This document shows, in pieces, positions 9,625-18,077 of a DNA stretch of 64,000 nucleotides. Numbering within the stretch: the first letter of the stretch is position 1; every line of letters starts with the position of its first letter. A model generated the notes under the pieces. That model was not told the origin of the DNA and searched no databases. It saw nothing but the letters and a program-made list of their open reading frames with translations. The DNA lies in contig JAKZES010000012.1 in the NCBI GenBank assembly GCA_022548915.1, forward strand, positions 52,920-116,919. The letters are read 5' to 3'. This stretch comes from Verrucomicrobiaceae bacterium E54. GTDB taxonomy: Bacteria; Verrucomicrobiota; Verrucomicrobiia; Verrucomicrobiales; Akkermansiaceae. The position numbers and the translations under genes were made by a program.

Positions 9625-9648
9625 GTGATCAGTGATCAGTGATCAGTG
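9625..9648. repeat. Heptamer tandem repeat (GTGATCA)x3.4
   Basis: The 7-bp unit GTGATCA occurs three times in a row, followed by a partial copy. The alr stop codon (9629-9631, minus strand) lies within the first unit, so the last residues of Alr (LITDH) are encoded by the repeat. It belongs to a group of unrelated 7-bp tandem repeats at gene borders in this window. Confidence 0.85.
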
Positions 9649-10741
9649 GATGATGCACCCGGGTCACTCGGGGGGTGATGCCGGTGAGGATCTCCCAGGC
9701 AATCGTGCCGGCCTTGGCGGCGAGTTCATCGACCCGCAGGTTGGTGCCGAAGAGTTCCACTTCGTCGCCAACCGCGATGCCGGCGTCGGTGGCATCGACC
9801 ATGATCTGGTCCATCGTCACCCGGCCGATCACCGGCAGGCGCTTGCCGCCGACGACCACCTCCGTGCCCTTGTCCGAAAGCGAGCGCGGGTAGCCGTCGC
9901 CGTAGCCGATGCCGATAGTGGCGACGGTGGTCGGCCGCCGGGTGACAAAGGTGCGGCCGTAGGAAACGCCGTGGCCGGCTGGCAGTTCGCGGATCAGGGT
10001 GACCCGCGATTTCAGGCTCATCACGTTGCGCAGGCGGTCCTGGTGGCCGGGCAGGGGCGAGATGCCGTAGAGCATGAGGCCCGGGCGGACCAGGTTGCAC
10101 GGTGAGTTGTCGTAGCCGAGCAGGCCGGCGCTGTTGGAAAGGTGGATCCACTCGAAGCGCTCGCGACCGCCGAGCTGCCCGACGATTTCCGCGAAGCGCT
10201 CGAACTGGTCGCGGGTGAAGGTCTCGTCCTCGTCGGCGCTCGGCAGGTGGGACCCGATGCCCTCGATCTCGATGCCGCCCAGCGCCTCGAGCTGCGGCAG
10301 GATGCCGGGCAGGACGTCGGGGACAAAGCCGCCACGGCCCATGCCGGTGTCGACGGCGAGGTGGCACTTCAGGCGGGTCCCGTCAGCGGTGGCGAGTTCG
10401 GAAAAATGGCGGGCCTCTTCCAGACTGGAAAGACAGGGCGTCCAGCGGCGGGCGACGACCTCGGCGCGCTCGGCTTCCCAGGTCGCACCGAGCAGATAGA
10501 GGCGGGTGGTCACGCCGGCATCCGCGATCCGGCGGGCCTCGCCGACATTGGCGACCCCGAAGAAGGCGATCTCTTCGCCGGCGAGGGTCCGGGCGATCTC
10601 CTCGAGGCCGTGGCCGTAGGCGCCGGCCTTGACCACCGCCATGACACGACAGCCGGAAATCTCGCGGGCGATGGCGAGATTGTGGCGAAGGGCATCGAGG
10701 TCGATCTCGGCCCAGGCGCGGGGAGGTGAGGGGGCGGGCAT
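9629..10741 (-). CDS. alr: Alanine racemase
   Basis: 370 residues, typical length. The PLP lysine motif is AVVKAGAYGHG (Lys38). The catalytic tyrosine of the second half-site is in HGVSYGRTF (about Tyr261). The family segments RPGLMLYGISP and GRVTMDQIMVDAT are intact. The enzyme interconverts L- and D-alanine to supply D-Ala for the MurF substrate D-Ala-D-Ala. The usual Asp of KADAYGHG is Gly here, a tolerated change. The gene is convergent with sdaA, and its 3' end runs into the heptamer repeat. Confidence 0.96.
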   Translation of the reverse strand: MPAPSPPRAWAEIDLDALRHNLAIAREISGCRVMAVVKAGAYGHGLEEIARTLAGEEIAFFGVANVGEARRIADAGVTTRLYLLGATWEAERAEVVARRWTPCLSSLEEARHFSELATADGTRLKCHLAVDTGMGRGGFVPDVLPGILPQLEALGGIEIEGIGSHLPSADEDETFTRDQFERFAEIVGQLGGRERFEWIHLSNSAGLLGYDNSPCNLVRPGLMLYGISPLPGHQDRLRNVMSLKSRVTLIRELPAGHGVSYGRTFVTRRPTTVATIGIGYGDGYPRSLSDKGTEVVVGGKRLPVIGRVTMDQIMVDATDAGIAVGDEVELFGTNLRVDELAAKAGTIAWEILTGITPRVTRVHHPLITDH

Positions 10742-10810
10742 CGCTTGCTTGGACCTAGGGGAACCGCCAGAGGGCCCGGGTGCAAAGCAATTGTGATGGA
10801 GTCATGGGAT

Positions 10811-10831
10811 GGAGCGCCGGGTTTACCCGGC
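10811..10831. repeat. REP-like palindromic unit, single copy
   Basis: GGAGCGCC is followed by the hairpin GCCGGGT-TT-ACCCGGC. The head and overall plan match the paired elements at 25667-25690 and 25777-25800, so this is a solitary member of the same REP-like family. It lies in the 219-bp gap between alr (minus strand, starting at 10741) and the 3' end of the pseudopilin-like gene. I see nothing else in that gap. Confidence 0.6.
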
Positions 10832-10960
10832 TGGAGCCCGGGTGCCTGTTCTCAAGTGCCTTCGAGCCTTTGCATCCATCACGAATCCATATCGATGGAG
10901 GAAGAACGTGTGCCGGTGGGTTGGCTCGCCGAGGCTCCCTCCTTGGGCGGCCCCCGGCGT

Positions 10961-11629
10961 TCAATTCGGAAACTCCGGATGCCGGATGTCGATGGGGCGA
11001 TTTTGCCAGATGGGACGGGCGGGGTCGAAGAGCAGTGTGCCGTCGGGGAGGAGGATCTCGCCGTGGCGGTTGACGGTGCAGGGCAGGGTCGAGCTGTCGA
11101 TGAAACGAACCACCACCTTTCCTCCATAGGTCCGATGGGCGAGGTGGGAGCCGGTCCTCATTGGCGCGATGAGCAGGGGATACTCTGGATCGAGCGAGGT
11201 GTTCAGGCCGTAAACGTAGCTCAGGCCAGCTTCGCCGGGCTTGAGGGCCTCGGTGGCGAAAGGTTGGGTGAGATTGTCGGGCTTGCTGCTGCCTTCGGGA
11301 TGGGTGGCGAAGAAGATGTCTTCGCTCTGAATTCCGTAGGCGATGAGTTGGCGGAAGCAGTCGTTGGCCGAACCGGTCGGTGGGCCGGGATCCGTCCCGG
11401 TCGCGTCCATCACGAGCGATCGGGTTTCTTTGGTAGGGAAGCTTCCAAATTCCTGGTCGAACTCAAGAAAAGCGCAGGAGAGTGAGCGGGTGTTGCTCAG
11501 AGCTTCAGTGTAGTTGGCCGACTTCTGTTGCCCTGTGATCAACGGAACCGAGACCATCACCACGATGGCGAGGACCAGGCAAAACACCACGACCTCCACC
11601 CGCTTGATCCGGCGTTTGGCAGGGGTCAT
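10961..11629 (-). CDS. Pseudopilin-like membrane-anchored protein
   Basis: 222 residues. The N-terminus KRRIKRVEVVVFCLVLAIVVMVSVPLI is a short basic stretch followed by one hydrophobic helix with an acidic residue, the arrangement of type II secretion pseudopilins and type IV pilins. The classical prepilin cleavage motif GFTLIE is degenerate, so processing is uncertain. The rest is an extracytoplasmic globular part with no domain I recognise (ALSNTRSLSCAFLEFDQEFGSFPT, ANDCFRQLIAYGIQSEDIFFA). PVC bacteria carry many such proteins. It is divergent from ileS. Confidence 0.65.
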   Translation of the reverse strand: MTPAKRRIKRVEVVVFCLVLAIVVMVSVPLITGQQKSANYTEALSNTRSLSCAFLEFDQEFGSFPTKETRSLVMDATGTDPGPPTGSANDCFRQLIAYGIQSEDIFFATHPEGSSKPDNLTQPFATEALKPGEAGLSYVYGLNTSLDPEYPLLIAPMRTGSHLAHRTYGGKVVVRFIDSSTLPCTVNRHGEILLPDGTLLFDPARPIWQNRPIDIRHPEFPN

Positions 11630-11692
11630 GGGGGCATTGAAACCCCTTCAAGCCCTTGTGGACGAGGGGAAAACCGCCCTCAGCCCCGATGG

Positions 11693-11721
11693 TTGACCCC
11701 CGGGGGGCGGGTTGCTAGCGT
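11693..11721 (+). promoter_or_regulatory. Candidate sigma70-type promoter of ileS
   Basis: TTGACC (11693-11698), a 17-nt spacer, then TAGCGT (11716-11721); the ileS ATG is 22 nt further. The same TTGACN-N17/18-TAGNNT layout appears before accB. Confidence 0.5.
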
Positions 11722-11743
11722 CCGCGCCCTTTTCCACAGTCCC

Positions 11744-14470
11744 ATGAGCGCCGACTACAAAGACACGATCCTGCTGCCGCGCACGGATTTCCCCATGCGG
11801 GGGGATCTGGTGAAGCGTGAGCCGGAGCGACTCGCCCGCTGGGAATCCGAAAGTCTTTACGAGCGAATTATCGCCCGGCGTCGCAAGCAAGACGCGCCGA
11901 AGTTCGTCCTCCACGACGGCCCGCCCTTCGCCAACGGCGATGTGCACATGGGCACGGCGCTCAACAAGGTGCTCAAGGACCTGGTGGTGAAGTCGAAGAC
12001 GATGGCCGGCCACGAGGTGCCCTTCATCCCCGGCTGGGACTGCCACGGGCTGCCGATCGAGTTCAAGGTGGTGCAGCAGACCCAGGGGCTGGAGCCCGCC
12101 GAGATCCGTCGCCGCTCGACCGAGTTCGCCGAGAAGTTCATCGAGATCCAGCGCGGGTCCTTCAAGCGGCTCGGCGTCTTCGGCGACTGGGAGAATCCCT
12201 ACCTGACCATGGATCCGGCCTACGAGGCCGAGGTCGTGCGCGTCTTCGCCAAGCTGGTGGAGGATGGCGTGGTGTATCAGTCGAAGAAGCCGGTGCAGTG
12301 GAGCTACGGGGCCCACACCGCCCTGGCCGAGGCCGAGGTCGAGTACCAGGACAAGATCAGCCCCTCGATCTTCGTGAAGTTCGCGCTGACGCCGATGGCG
12401 GCGTCGAAGCTCGGCATCGGCAATGCCTCGATCGCGATCTGGACGACCACCCCGTGGACGCTGCCGGCCAACCTGGCCGTGGCGGTGCACCCGGAGTTCA
12501 CCTACGTCGTCGGGCAGTTCGACGGCAACGGCCGCAAGGAGATCCTCGTGGTCGTCCGCGAGCTGGTCGACGAGCTCTGCGAGAAGACCGGCATGCGCCT
12601 GGTCACCACCCTCAAGGAGCTGAAAGGCCGTGAGCTGGAAAATCTGGAGGCACGCCATCCCTTCCTCGACCGGCCCTCGAAGATCATCCTCGGCAACTTC
12701 GTCACGACCGAAACCGGCACCGGCGCGGTGCACATCGCCCCGGGTCACGGCGCGGACGACTACGCGGTCGGGCGTCAGTATGACCTCGGCGTGCTTTCCC
12801 CGGTCGATGACGACGGCAACTTCACCGACGAGTGCGGCGTGCCGGACCTGGTCGGCAAGCACGTCTTCGAGAGCAACGAGCGGGTGATCGAGATCCTCAC
12901 CGAAAAGGGCGTGCTGCTGGCGCGGGAGGACTACCATCACAGCTATCCGCACTGCTGGCGCTCCAAGACGCCGATCATCTTCCGTGCGGTCGAGCAGTTC
13001 TTCATTTCCATCGACACGCTGCGCGACACCGCGCTGGCGGAGATCGGCAAGACCGAGTGGCTGCCCTCCTGGGGTCGCAACCGGATCCATGGCACCGTCG
13101 AGGCGCGGCCCGACTGGTGCATCTCGCGCCAGCGCACCTGGGGGGTGCCACTGCCGGTGTTCTTCAAGGACGGCCAGGCGGTGCTTTGCGCCGACACCGC
13201 GCGCAAGGTGGCCGATCTCGTCGAGAAGGAGGGCACCAACGTCTGGTTCGAGCTTTCCGACGAGGAGATGTGCGAGCGGCTGGGCCTCGAGAAAGGCCTG
13301 ACGAAGTGCCGCGACACGCTCGACGTGTGGATCGATTCCGGATGCTCGCATGTGGCGGTGCTCGAGAAGCATCCGCAGCTGGATGCGCCGGCCGACCTCT
13401 ATCTCGAGGCGACCGACCAGCACCGCGGTTGGTTCCAGAGCTCCTTGATGATGAGCGTCGCCTGGCGTGGCTGCGCTCCCTACAAGTCGGTGCTCACGCA
13501 CGGCTTCGTCGTGGACAAGGACAAGAAGAAGCTGTCCAAGAGCGAGGCCGAGAAAAGCGGCAAGCCGATCGATGCGGCGCACTTCTACAACAAGTACGGC
13601 TCGGACATCGTGCGCCTGTGGGTGTCGTCGGTCGACTGGCAGAACGAGGTGCCATTCGGCGAGGATCTCTTCAAGCAGGTCGCCGAGCCCTACCGGCGCC
13701 TGCGCAACACGCTCCGCATCCTGCTCGGGAACCTGGAGGGTTTCGACCCCGGGGACGACCGGGTGGCCGCCAGCCACATGCCGGCGCTGGACAAGTGGAT
13801 CCTCGAGCGCCTGCACGACGTCGTGGGCGAATGCCGCAAGGCCTACGAGCGCTACGAATTCCGCAAGGTCTTCAACGAGCTGAACCAGTTTTGCGCGACG
13901 GACCTCTCCGCCGTTTACATCGATGCCACCAAGGACCGGATGTATTGCGACGCCGCCAAGTCGGTGCGACGCCGCGCCACGCAGACGGCGATGTACGACA
14001 TCTTTAGTAGCCTGACCCGGCTGCTGGCGCCGATCCTGGCGTTCACGGCCGACGAGGCCTGGGAATTCGCCCCCTTCACCGAGGGCAGCGTGCACGAACA
14101 GGACTTTCCCGAGCCGGATCCGGCCTTCGCGGGGGGCGAGGCGACGAAGAAAATCGCGCGCCTTCTCGAGATCCGTCACGACGTCCAGCAGGCGATCGAG
14201 GAGCGGGTCAAGGCCAAGGCCTTCAAGAAGAACAACGAGGCTTCGGTGAAGCTGGTCGTGAAGGAGGGAGAACCCGCCTACGACCTGCTCAACGACGAAA
14301 CCTTCGCCAAGGAGTTCTTCATCGTCGCAGGATTCGAGGTGACGGTGGGGGGCGAGTTCTCGGTCAAGGTCGAGAAGGCCGACCACGGGATGTGCCCGCG
14401 CTGCCGGCGCTACGAGCCGCTGGTCGATGAAGTCTGCGAGCGCTGCGCCGGAGTGGTGGCTCGCGCCTGA
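11744..14470 (+). CDS. ileS: Isoleucyl-tRNA synthetase
   Basis: 908 residues, a full-length class I synthetase. The HIGH-type motif is HDGPPFANGDVHMG (signature His68), and the KMSKS loop is KLSKS (596-600). The editing CP1 region carries WTTTPWTLPAN. The C-terminal zinc finger CPRC...CERC (about residues 885-903) marks the bacterial type 1 enzyme. It charges tRNA-Ile with isoleucine in the cytoplasm. ATG 11744 is chosen because it follows a promoter and begins MSADYKDTILLPRTDFPMRG, typical of IleS; the frame is open upstream without homology. lspA follows directly, a common ileS-lspA arrangement. Confidence 0.97.
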   Translation: MSADYKDTILLPRTDFPMRGDLVKREPERLARWESESLYERIIARRRKQDAPKFVLHDGPPFANGDVHMGTALNKVLKDLVVKSKTMAGHEVPFIPGWDCHGLPIEFKVVQQTQGLEPAEIRRRSTEFAEKFIEIQRGSFKRLGVFGDWENPYLTMDPAYEAEVVRVFAKLVEDGVVYQSKKPVQWSYGAHTALAEAEVEYQDKISPSIFVKFALTPMAASKLGIGNASIAIWTTTPWTLPANLAVAVHPEFTYVVGQFDGNGRKEILVVVRELVDELCEKTGMRLVTTLKELKGRELENLEARHPFLDRPSKIILGNFVTTETGTGAVHIAPGHGADDYAVGRQYDLGVLSPVDDDGNFTDECGVPDLVGKHVFESNERVIEILTEKGVLLAREDYHHSYPHCWRSKTPIIFRAVEQFFISIDTLRDTALAEIGKTEWLPSWGRNRIHGTVEARPDWCISRQRTWGVPLPVFFKDGQAVLCADTARKVADLVEKEGTNVWFELSDEEMCERLGLEKGLTKCRDTLDVWIDSGCSHVAVLEKHPQLDAPADLYLEATDQHRGWFQSSLMMSVAWRGCAPYKSVLTHGFVVDKDKKKLSKSEAEKSGKPIDAAHFYNKYGSDIVRLWVSSVDWQNEVPFGEDLFKQVAEPYRRLRNTLRILLGNLEGFDPGDDRVAASHMPALDKWILERLHDVVGECRKAYERYEFRKVFNELNQFCATDLSAVYIDATKDRMYCDAAKSVRRRATQTAMYDIFSSLTRLLAPILAFTADEAWEFAPFTEGSVHEQDFPEPDPAFAGGEATKKIARLLEIRHDVQQAIEERVKAKAFKKNNEASVKLVVKEGEPAYDLLNDETFAKEFFIVAGFEVTVGGEFSVKVEKADHGMCPRCRRYEPLVDEVCERCAGVVARA

Positions 14471-14499
14471 AGTTCCAAGTTAGAAGTTCCAAGTGCCAA
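14470..14499. repeat. Heptamer tandem repeat (AAGTTCC/AAGTTAG), four units
   Basis: Four 7-bp units, AAGTTCC, AAGTTAG, AAGTTCC and AAGTGCC, start at the last base of the ileS stop codon. They fill the spacer to the lspA leader. The same heptamer in the other orientation occurs at 25807-25828. Confidence 0.8.
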
Positions 14500-14531
14500 A
14501 CGAAGTGCAGCCGGAGGCTGGGGAGGGGAGG

Positions 14532-15092
14532 ATGAGGCTCTGGCCGTGGCTGGTGGGGCTGACCCTGCCGCTCTACATCCTCGACCAGGTGACGAAGTTC
14601 TGGGTGATCCGGACCTTTCCGGTGCCGTGGGCCGACGCGCCGCTGGACGAACGCCGGATCGAGGTCATCCCGGGATTTCTCAACTGGGTGCGGGTGCACA
14701 ACCAGGGAGTCGCCTTCGGCATGGGCAACGGTACCGAGTGGGCGCCGCTGGTGTTTCCCTTCGTCTCGCTGGTCGCCTTCGTGCTGATTACCATCGGGCT
14801 GAAGACGCGGTTTTTTGTCGGCAAGCTCGGCATGCTGGCGGTTTCGCTGCTGATCACGGGCATCTGCGGGAACCTGACCGACCGCCTGATCCAGGGATCG
14901 CTGCTGGAGGAAATGGAGGGGGCGCCGCTGTGGGAGCGCCTGAAGGAGGGCTACGTGGTCGATTTCGTCGACGTGGTCGTGCCGTTCACCGGTGGCTGGC
15001 ATTGGCCTTCCTTCAACGTGGCGGACTCGTGCATCTGCATCGCCGCCGTCCTGCTCTTCATCGTCGGCTGGAAAGAAGAGTCGAAGCGCTGA
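14532..15092 (+). CDS. lspA: Lipoprotein signal peptidase II
   Basis: 186 residues with four membrane helices. The family motifs are LDQVTKFW near the N-terminus, HNQGVAFGM, ICGNLTDRLIQG with catalytic Asp117, and FNVADSCICI with catalytic Asp165. It cleaves diacylglyceryl-modified prolipoproteins in the inner membrane. It is somewhat longer than E. coli LspA (164 aa) because of an insertion between the two aspartates (EEMEGAPLWERLKEG). ATG 14532 directly follows GGGGAGGGGAGG; an upstream in-frame GTG at 14493 has no SD. Confidence 0.95.
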   Translation: MRLWPWLVGLTLPLYILDQVTKFWVIRTFPVPWADAPLDERRIEVIPGFLNWVRVHNQGVAFGMGNGTEWAPLVFPFVSLVAFVLITIGLKTRFFVGKLGMLAVSLLITGICGNLTDRLIQGSLLEEMEGAPLWERLKEGYVVDFVDVVVPFTGGWHWPSFNVADSCICIAAVLLFIVGWKEESKR

Positions 15093-15128
15093 CGGCAGGC
15101 TTGCCACGGTGCCGGGGGATTGGGAAGG

Positions 15129-15878
15129 ATGCGAGCCGTGAGGAGCGGGTTACTTGCGCTGATCCTGCTGTTGGGCGTGTCGGGTGCCCAGGAGCTCGGG
15201 ATTCCCGTCCCTCCGCGGCCCGTAGGCGGGGTGCTCGACGAGGCGCGCTTGTTCGACCCGGTGCCGGAGCGTCGTGAGGCGCTCGAGCAACGGGTCCGAG
15301 CCCTTCGCGAGTCGAGCGGCTTCAACGTGTATCTCGTCTTTGTCGACAGCCTGATCGGCCGGACCGTTTTCGAGGAGTCCCTGCGATTGCGGGACTCGTG
15401 GCTCGAAGAGGATCCCGGCCTGGTGCTGGTCTATGAGGTCGACAGCGGAAAGTGGGAAATCAGCTGGACGGACCGCTCGATCCGGGCCGAAGGGCTGGAG
15501 CTGCCCGCCAGCGGGCCTTCGGAAGTCGGGCCGCGGAAACGGGTGGCCATCATGAGTCGGCTCAAGGCGCTGCCGGAGCCGACCGTGCGTTCGCGGGAAG
15601 ACGCCGAGCAGTTGGTCGCCACGCTTCTGAGCTCGCTTGAGGGGTCGACGGTCGAGTTGCCCCTGCCGCGCCGGCATTTCGGCCGCTTGATCCTGCTGGG
15701 GGTGGGCCTGGCGGCGTCGCTGCTGCTGCTGGCGATGCTGATTGCCGCTTCGGTGCGGCGCGCCGACCGGCGGGCGGAGGACCGCCTTTATTTCCCCGAG
15801 ATCGAGGTCGGCGAGCGCCTCAAGGCACCGCGTGGCGGTGGGGTCGTCAGTTCGCGGACTTTCGGGCCTTCCTCCTGA
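15129..15878 (+). CDS. TPM-domain membrane protein
   Basis: 249 residues. A signal peptide (LLALILLLGVSGAQ) is followed by a TPM-type domain (GGVLDEARLFDPVPERREALEQRVRALRESSGFNVYLVFVDSLIG). A single C-terminal transmembrane helix (LILLGVGLAASLLLLAMLIAA) precedes a basic tail. TPM-domain proteins of the YgcG/Psb32 type are extracytoplasmic and membrane-anchored; some have phosphatase activity. Here the tail lacks the Gly-rich end of YgcG. The 3' end overlaps the convergent DUF2062 gene by 32 bp. ATG 15129 is preferred over a TTG at 15120. Confidence 0.7.
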   Translation: MRAVRSGLLALILLLGVSGAQELGIPVPPRPVGGVLDEARLFDPVPERREALEQRVRALRESSGFNVYLVFVDSLIGRTVFEESLRLRDSWLEEDPGLVLVYEVDSGKWEISWTDRSIRAEGLELPASGPSEVGPRKRVAIMSRLKALPEPTVRSREDAEQLVATLLSSLEGSTVELPLPRRHFGRLILLGVGLAASLLLLAMLIAASVRRADRRAEDRLYFPEIEVGERLKAPRGGGVVSSRTFGPSS

Positions 15879-16398
15879 GCGCCGGGGGACGGATCGGCAG
15901 GGTGTCCGGAAGGATCGCGGAAAACGCGTGCACCAGCGGGTAGGCGATGAATGCCAGGAAGATACCGGCCAGGAGGAATCCGATGATGAAGTCGGCGACT
16001 CCCTGGGGCAGGCTGAGCTGGCCGACCCGGGGAACCGTGACATCGAGGTTTTCCCGCAGCCAGCCGCCGAGGCGGAACTGGGAGATGCGGATGAAGGGCT
16101 CGGTCAGCGGGTTGCTGACGAAGCAGGCCGCCACGGCGAAGGGGACGTTCACGCGCGAGCGGACGGCGATGGCCGCGGCCGCGAGCGTCTGCATGGGCAT
16201 CGGCATCATGGCGAAGAAGAAGCCGATCGCCATGCCGCCGGCCACGGTGTCGCGGCAGGGGTGCCACAGGGAGCGGTCGAGCAGGCGGTTGCGGATGCCG
16301 TTCCACCACTCGAAGCGCCGCAGCCGCCGGTGCCGAATGAGCCGGTGCACCTTCCGGACAAGGCGCAGGTAGCGGACTTTCCAGATCCGGGGCGGCAT
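15847..16398 (-). CDS. DUF2062 membrane protein
   Basis: About 183 residues. A very basic N-terminus (RKVHRLIRHRRLRRFEWW) precedes a DUF2062 core with DTVAGGMAIGFFFAMMPMPMQTL, VNVPFAVAACFVSNPLTEPFI and a C-terminal hydrophobic pair. Members are small integral membrane proteins of unknown role, often next to envelope genes. Another in-frame ATG exists at 16416. The gene is divergent from uppP, with the two starts about 85 bp apart. Confidence 0.8.
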   Translation of the reverse strand: MPPRIWKVRYLRLVRKVHRLIRHRRLRRFEWWNGIRNRLLDRSLWHPCRDTVAGGMAIGFFFAMMPMPMQTLAAAAIAVRSRVNVPFAVAACFVSNPLTEPFIRISQFRLGGWLRENLDVTVPRVGQLSLPQGVADFIIGFLLAGIFLAFIAYPLVHAFSAILPDTLPIRPPALRRKARKSAN

Positions 16399-16484
16399 GG
16401 GAGAGAGTCCCTCCATCCATGTCCGGAATCAATGGCAAATGCCTTGCCCCCGGCGATGCGCGCCGCATGCTGCGCCCCGCGCAC

Positions 16485-17372
16485 ATGAATCCGCTTCAAG
16501 CCTTCATCCTCGGAGTCGTCGAGGGTCTCACGGAATACCTGCCGGTCAGCTCGACCGGGCACCTGATCGTCGCCCAGCGATTCATGGGCATCGGGATGGA
16601 GGGGCAGGCGAAGCAGGCGGCCGATTGCTTCGCAATCTGCATCCAGGCCGGGGCGATCCTGGCGGTGCTCGGGCTTTACTGGCCACGCGTGCAGCAGATG
16701 CTCAAAGGTCTGCTCGGCAAGGATGCCGAAGGGCTGAAGCTTGTCGGTGCGATGATTGCCGGCTTCCTGCCGGCGGCGGTGATCGGGATCCTCCTCAACG
16801 ACGCCATCGAGGCGAAACTTTTCGGCCTGAAACCCGTGGTCGGGGCCTGGCTGGTCGGCGGCGTGGCGATCCTCTTCGTCGACCGCTGGATGAAGCGCGG
16901 CGGCGGATCGAAAGGGGTCGATCTCGCCGAGATCACCTGGAAGATGGCGCTGGTGATCGGCTTCGCCCAGTGCGTGGCGATGTGGCCGGGCACCAGCCGC
17001 AGCCTGATGACCATCCTCGGCGGCGTGCTCGTCGGCCTGAGGTTGGCCGCAGCGGTGGAGTTTTCGTTCCTGCTGGGCGTCGTGACCCTGACGGCGGCGA
17101 CGGCGAAGAAGGCGGTGTGGCCGATCGAGGGGATCGATGCGAAATACGACACGGCCTTCGGGGGTGCGCTGCTGATGTGGGAAAGCTACGGATTTCTCCC
17201 GCTCCTGATCGGGGTCGTCGCGGCCACGGTGTCGGCCGCGGTCGCGGTGAAATGGATGGTCGGCTACCTCAATCGCCGGGGCCTCGGGGTCTTCGGTTGG
17301 TACCGGATCGCGGTCGGAATTGCCGTGGGCATCCTGATTTTCACCGATTTCCACGGTTTTGGCAGCATTTGA
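16485..17372 (+). CDS. uppP: Undecaprenyl-diphosphatase (BacA/UppP)
   Basis: 295 residues, an all-helical membrane protein. The two conserved active-site regions are VVEGLTEYLPVSSTGH (residues 11-26, with the catalytic Glu and Ser residues) and WPGTSRS (167-173). It dephosphorylates undecaprenyl diphosphate to recycle the lipid carrier for peptidoglycan synthesis, which links it to mraY and the mur genes. ATG 16485 begins MNPLQAFILGVVEG, the typical UppP start; the frame from 16419 upstream is not conserved-looking. Confidence 0.96.
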   Translation: MNPLQAFILGVVEGLTEYLPVSSTGHLIVAQRFMGIGMEGQAKQAADCFAICIQAGAILAVLGLYWPRVQQMLKGLLGKDAEGLKLVGAMIAGFLPAAVIGILLNDAIEAKLFGLKPVVGAWLVGGVAILFVDRWMKRGGGSKGVDLAEITWKMALVIGFAQCVAMWPGTSRSLMTILGGVLVGLRLAAAVEFSFLLGVVTLTAATAKKAVWPIEGIDAKYDTAFGGALLMWESYGFLPLLIGVVAATVSAAVAVKWMVGYLNRRGLGVFGWYRIAVGIAVGILIFTDFHGFGSI

Positions 17373-17423
17373 GGTGAGGGGATTTCGCTTGCCCGGGGCG
17401 CGGTGGGGGCGTGGACTTGCGGG

Positions 17424-18074
17424 GTGATTTCCCTCAGGAAAACCGGGATCGCCCTCGTTCTCATGCTGGCGCTCTCCGCAGGCTCGGCCGCGGCCAAGAC
17501 CGTGCGGATTCCGATTGCCGATGGTTTCGACTTCCCGGTCGGGAAACCGGATGCCGCGGGCTACTACAAGGCGCGGGGGCTGAGGCTGCGCTCGCCCACG
17601 CATTTCGGCGATGACTGGAACGGCAGGGGCGGGGGGAACACCGATCTGGGCGATCCGGTGTATTCGGTTGCAAACGGGATCGTCGTCTGGGCCTACGACC
17701 TGCGCGGCGGATGGGGCCGGGTGGCGATCATCCGCCATGCCTATCGCGAGCCGAAGACCGGCCAGGTGCGCTACTGCGACTCGCTCTACGGCCATTTGCG
17801 GGATATGAACGTGAAGGTGGGTCAGGAGGTGAAGCGGGGCGACCAGATCGGCACCATCGGGTCGAACCGCGGGATGTATGCCGCGCACCTGCACTTCGAG
17901 ATCCGGCACAATCTGAGCATCGGCATGCACCGCAACAGCGTGGCCAGCACCTTCGACAACTGGGCCGATCCGACGGCGTTCATCAACAAGTACCGGCGTC
18001 TCAACCGGGAATGGGGCAAGCAGGCGGTGCCGACCGGCACCTTCAAGGAATACAAGGGATTCCGCGGGCTCTGA
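17424..18074 (+). CDS. Secreted M23-family (LytM) metallopeptidase
   Basis: About 216 residues with a signal peptide (GIALVLMLALSAGSAAA). The M23 zinc-peptidase core is complete: HFGDDW (His60, Asp64), then YGHL, then HLHFE (His155, His157). The likely activity is cleavage of peptidoglycan cross-bridges or stems in the periplasm. No LysM or SH3 domain is attached. The start is uncertain: GTG 17424 gives a normal n-region, while GTG 17403 adds seven residues. It is followed after 3 nt by the nuclease-like gene, suggesting co-transcription. Confidence 0.85.
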   Translation: MISLRKTGIALVLMLALSAGSAAAKTVRIPIADGFDFPVGKPDAAGYYKARGLRLRSPTHFGDDWNGRGGGNTDLGDPVYSVANGIVVWAYDLRGGWGRVAIIRHAYREPKTGQVRYCDSLYGHLRDMNVKVGQEVKRGDQIGTIGSNRGMYAAHLHFEIRHNLSIGMHRNSVASTFDNWADPTAFINKYRRLNREWGKQAVPTGTFKEYKGFRGL

Positions 18075-18077
18075 GAC

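Noticed and set aside
11648..14386. 912-codon open frame on the minus strand opposite ileS
   Set aside because: Composition is that of an antisense shadow (His/Arg/Val-rich, no domain), while the plus strand is a complete isoleucyl-tRNA synthetase.
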